Source: Candidatus Desulfofervidaceae bacterium (GTDB taxonomy: Bacteria; Desulfobacterota; Desulfofervidia; Desulfofervidales; Desulfofervidaceae). From it: a stretch of DNA of 64,000 nucleotides. Every line of letters begins with the position of its first letter. Position 1 is the stretch's first letter. The DNA lies in the NCBI GenBank assembly GCA_027038965.1, contig JALWFG010000018.1, positions 145,931 to 209,930 of the forward strand. The letters are read 5' to 3'. The translations under genes were made by a program, and so were the position numbers. This document shows, piece by piece, positions 63,270 through 64,000 of the stretch. Under the pieces are notes generated by a model, which was given only the letters and a program-made list of their open reading frames with translations, made no database searches and was not told where the DNA came from.

Positions 63270-63875
63270 TTTTATCCCTTGCACCCAAAAAACATCTTGC
63301 AGTTTTTCCAATTCAGCCATAGCAGAAAATTTGGCTTTGATAAGTATCTTTGCTCTAAGTGCAAAATGATTCATATGACGCTTAATCTTCAAACACTCAA
63401 GTTTAAATACAGCAATCATTGACATAACTAAATGGCTTATCTGCGTTGTTGCCCTCTTTGTCGGAGATTTTGCCAGCGCAGCATTAGATTTAAAAGACTT
63501 ATGATACTCTTCCACTTTCCACCGTTTTTGATAGATTGTGGCTATATGGTCACCCGAAAGCGACGTATCGGAGCATACAACATAAAGTCTTCCCGTGCTT
63601 CCATCTCTGTTTGTAAAGACCCGGCATGTCAAAATAACCTCTTTGTCATATCCTCTAACATAGCCACGCATAGATTCCTTGTCTTTTAGCTCCAATTCCC
63701 CTACCTTTTCAAAGCGACCATTTAGCTTGCCTCTAAACCCCTGGCAAATAGCCTATTACTTTTGACAGCAGCAATAAAGTGCTTTCCATGTCTCGTAATG
63801 AATTCAAAATTCTCCTTAGATGCAAACCAGTTGCCCATTAGCACATACCTGAAAGGAATTTGATTTTGCATTGCC
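63270..63875 (-). pseudogene. IS4-type transposase, 5' truncated and frameshifted
   Basis: Minus strand. The first part (QIPFRYVLMGNWFASKENFEFI...KHFIAAVKSNRLFAR) and second part (GFRGKLNGRFEKVGELELKDKESM...TIYQKRWKVEEYHKSFKSN) are in different frames, shifted at about 63735. WFASKEN and the YxxRWKVEEYHKSxKSN block (Y-(2)R-(3)E-(6)K) are IS4-group hallmarks. The N-terminus is cut at the IS3-like end at 63876. The open frame runs on into the antisense of the sigma gene; the true 3' end is near 63270. Confidence 0.75.
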
Positions 63876-64000
63876 TGACCTGCCCCCCATTTTTTGGAAT
63901 GTCAAAAAGGGTAATTTTGTGTAAAATTTTTGAAAAAGGAGGTATTATTATGAAACCAACAAAATATCCACCAGATAAAATTATACAAATTCTTGCTGAA
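63876..64000 (+). mobile_element. Left end of an IS3-like insertion sequence (continues past window)
   Basis: TGACCTGCCCCCC at 63876 fits the TG..CC terminal repeat of the IS3 group, right where the IS4-type transposase is cut. An ORF begins 74 nt in. Only the left end is visible. Confidence 0.5.
63950..64000 (+). CDS. Putative transposase OrfA, partial
   Basis: AAGGAGG precedes ATG 63950. Only 17 codons (MKPTKYPPDKIIQILAE) are visible, resembling the HTH start of IS3 OrfA (K-[RK]-Y-[ST]..QII.IL.E). Confidence 0.55.
   Translation, partial: MKPTKYPPDKIIQILAE

Overview
The window reads as bacterial chromosome of a Gram-negative, sulfate-reducer-like lineage. This rests on an F-type ATP synthase cluster carrying both b and b' subunits, lipid A-core glycosyltransferases, an outer-membrane TorF-like beta-barrel protein, Lnt, Mla-type ABC ATPase, selenocysteine genes (selA, selB) and sigma-54-type promoters. 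Composition is AT-rich and proteins are rich in Lys/Glu/Ile. A Desulfobacterota relative, possibly thermophilic, is my best guess, but this is inference and no rRNA is present to settle it.

Layout. 1-3.4 kb: rpe (partial, minus), lnt and prfB (plus; prfB uses a programmed +1 frameshift). 3.6-9.6 kb: atpF'-F-H-A-G-D-C on the minus strand, with a promoter and a terminator. 9.7-20.8 kb: thrC, a flavin reductase, trpS, trkA-trkH potassium uptake, a YugP-type metallopeptidase, a DUF389 membrane protein, a degenerate sigma-54-activator-like regulator, a ProX/YbaK deacylase, an EAL phosphodiesterase and a glutamine amidotransferase. 21-24.5 kb: TorF-like porin, amt-glnK ammonium module behind a sigma-54-type promoter, and a methyltransferase. 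24.5-28.8 kb: glgB, a YacP-type NYN nuclease, parB and parA; a parS-like site lies at 36.7 kb. 29-35 kb: tRNA-Arg, selA, an unknown gene, trmD, an MlaF-like ATPase and selB. 35-38 kb: acyl-CoA ligase, a CxxC-rich YkgJ protein and pyrF. 38.1-43.8 kb: pstC-pstA-pstB-phoU-phoB-phoR behind a three-hexamer Pho box; no pstS here. 43.9-48.4 kb: thiDN, thiC, HU, a small membrane protein, aroQ and efp. 48.4-54.8 kb: O-antigen ligase plus five overlapping GT9/GT4 glycosyltransferases. 54.8-55 kb: tRNA-Gln(CTG) and tRNA-Glu(CTC), closed by a terminator.

From about 55 kb to the end the character changes to accessory DNA: a VapBC pair, a HicA-HicB-SecB-like trio that looks like a toxin-antitoxin-chaperone (TAC) module, a 66-bp near-identical direct repeat on either side of it, a noncoding stretch with nested inverted repeats and a candidate structured RNA, genes of unknown function, a tyrosine recombinase, a second PIN toxin module, broken DUF262 and Abi-like genes, a stand-alone sigma-70 region-4 protein and two nested insertion sequences. 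tRNA-Glu is the obvious candidate attachment site, but I did not find a duplicated tRNA end in the window.

The most interesting item is the TAC candidate at 56.2-57.5 kb: HicB carries an aromatic-rich C-terminal tail that could be a chaperone-addiction domain, and the next gene is a 155-residue SecB-like chaperone. Second is the regulator at 16.7-18.2 kb, which keeps the bacterial enhancer-binding architecture but has lost the GAFTGA loop, the Walker B acidic pair and both arginine fingers.
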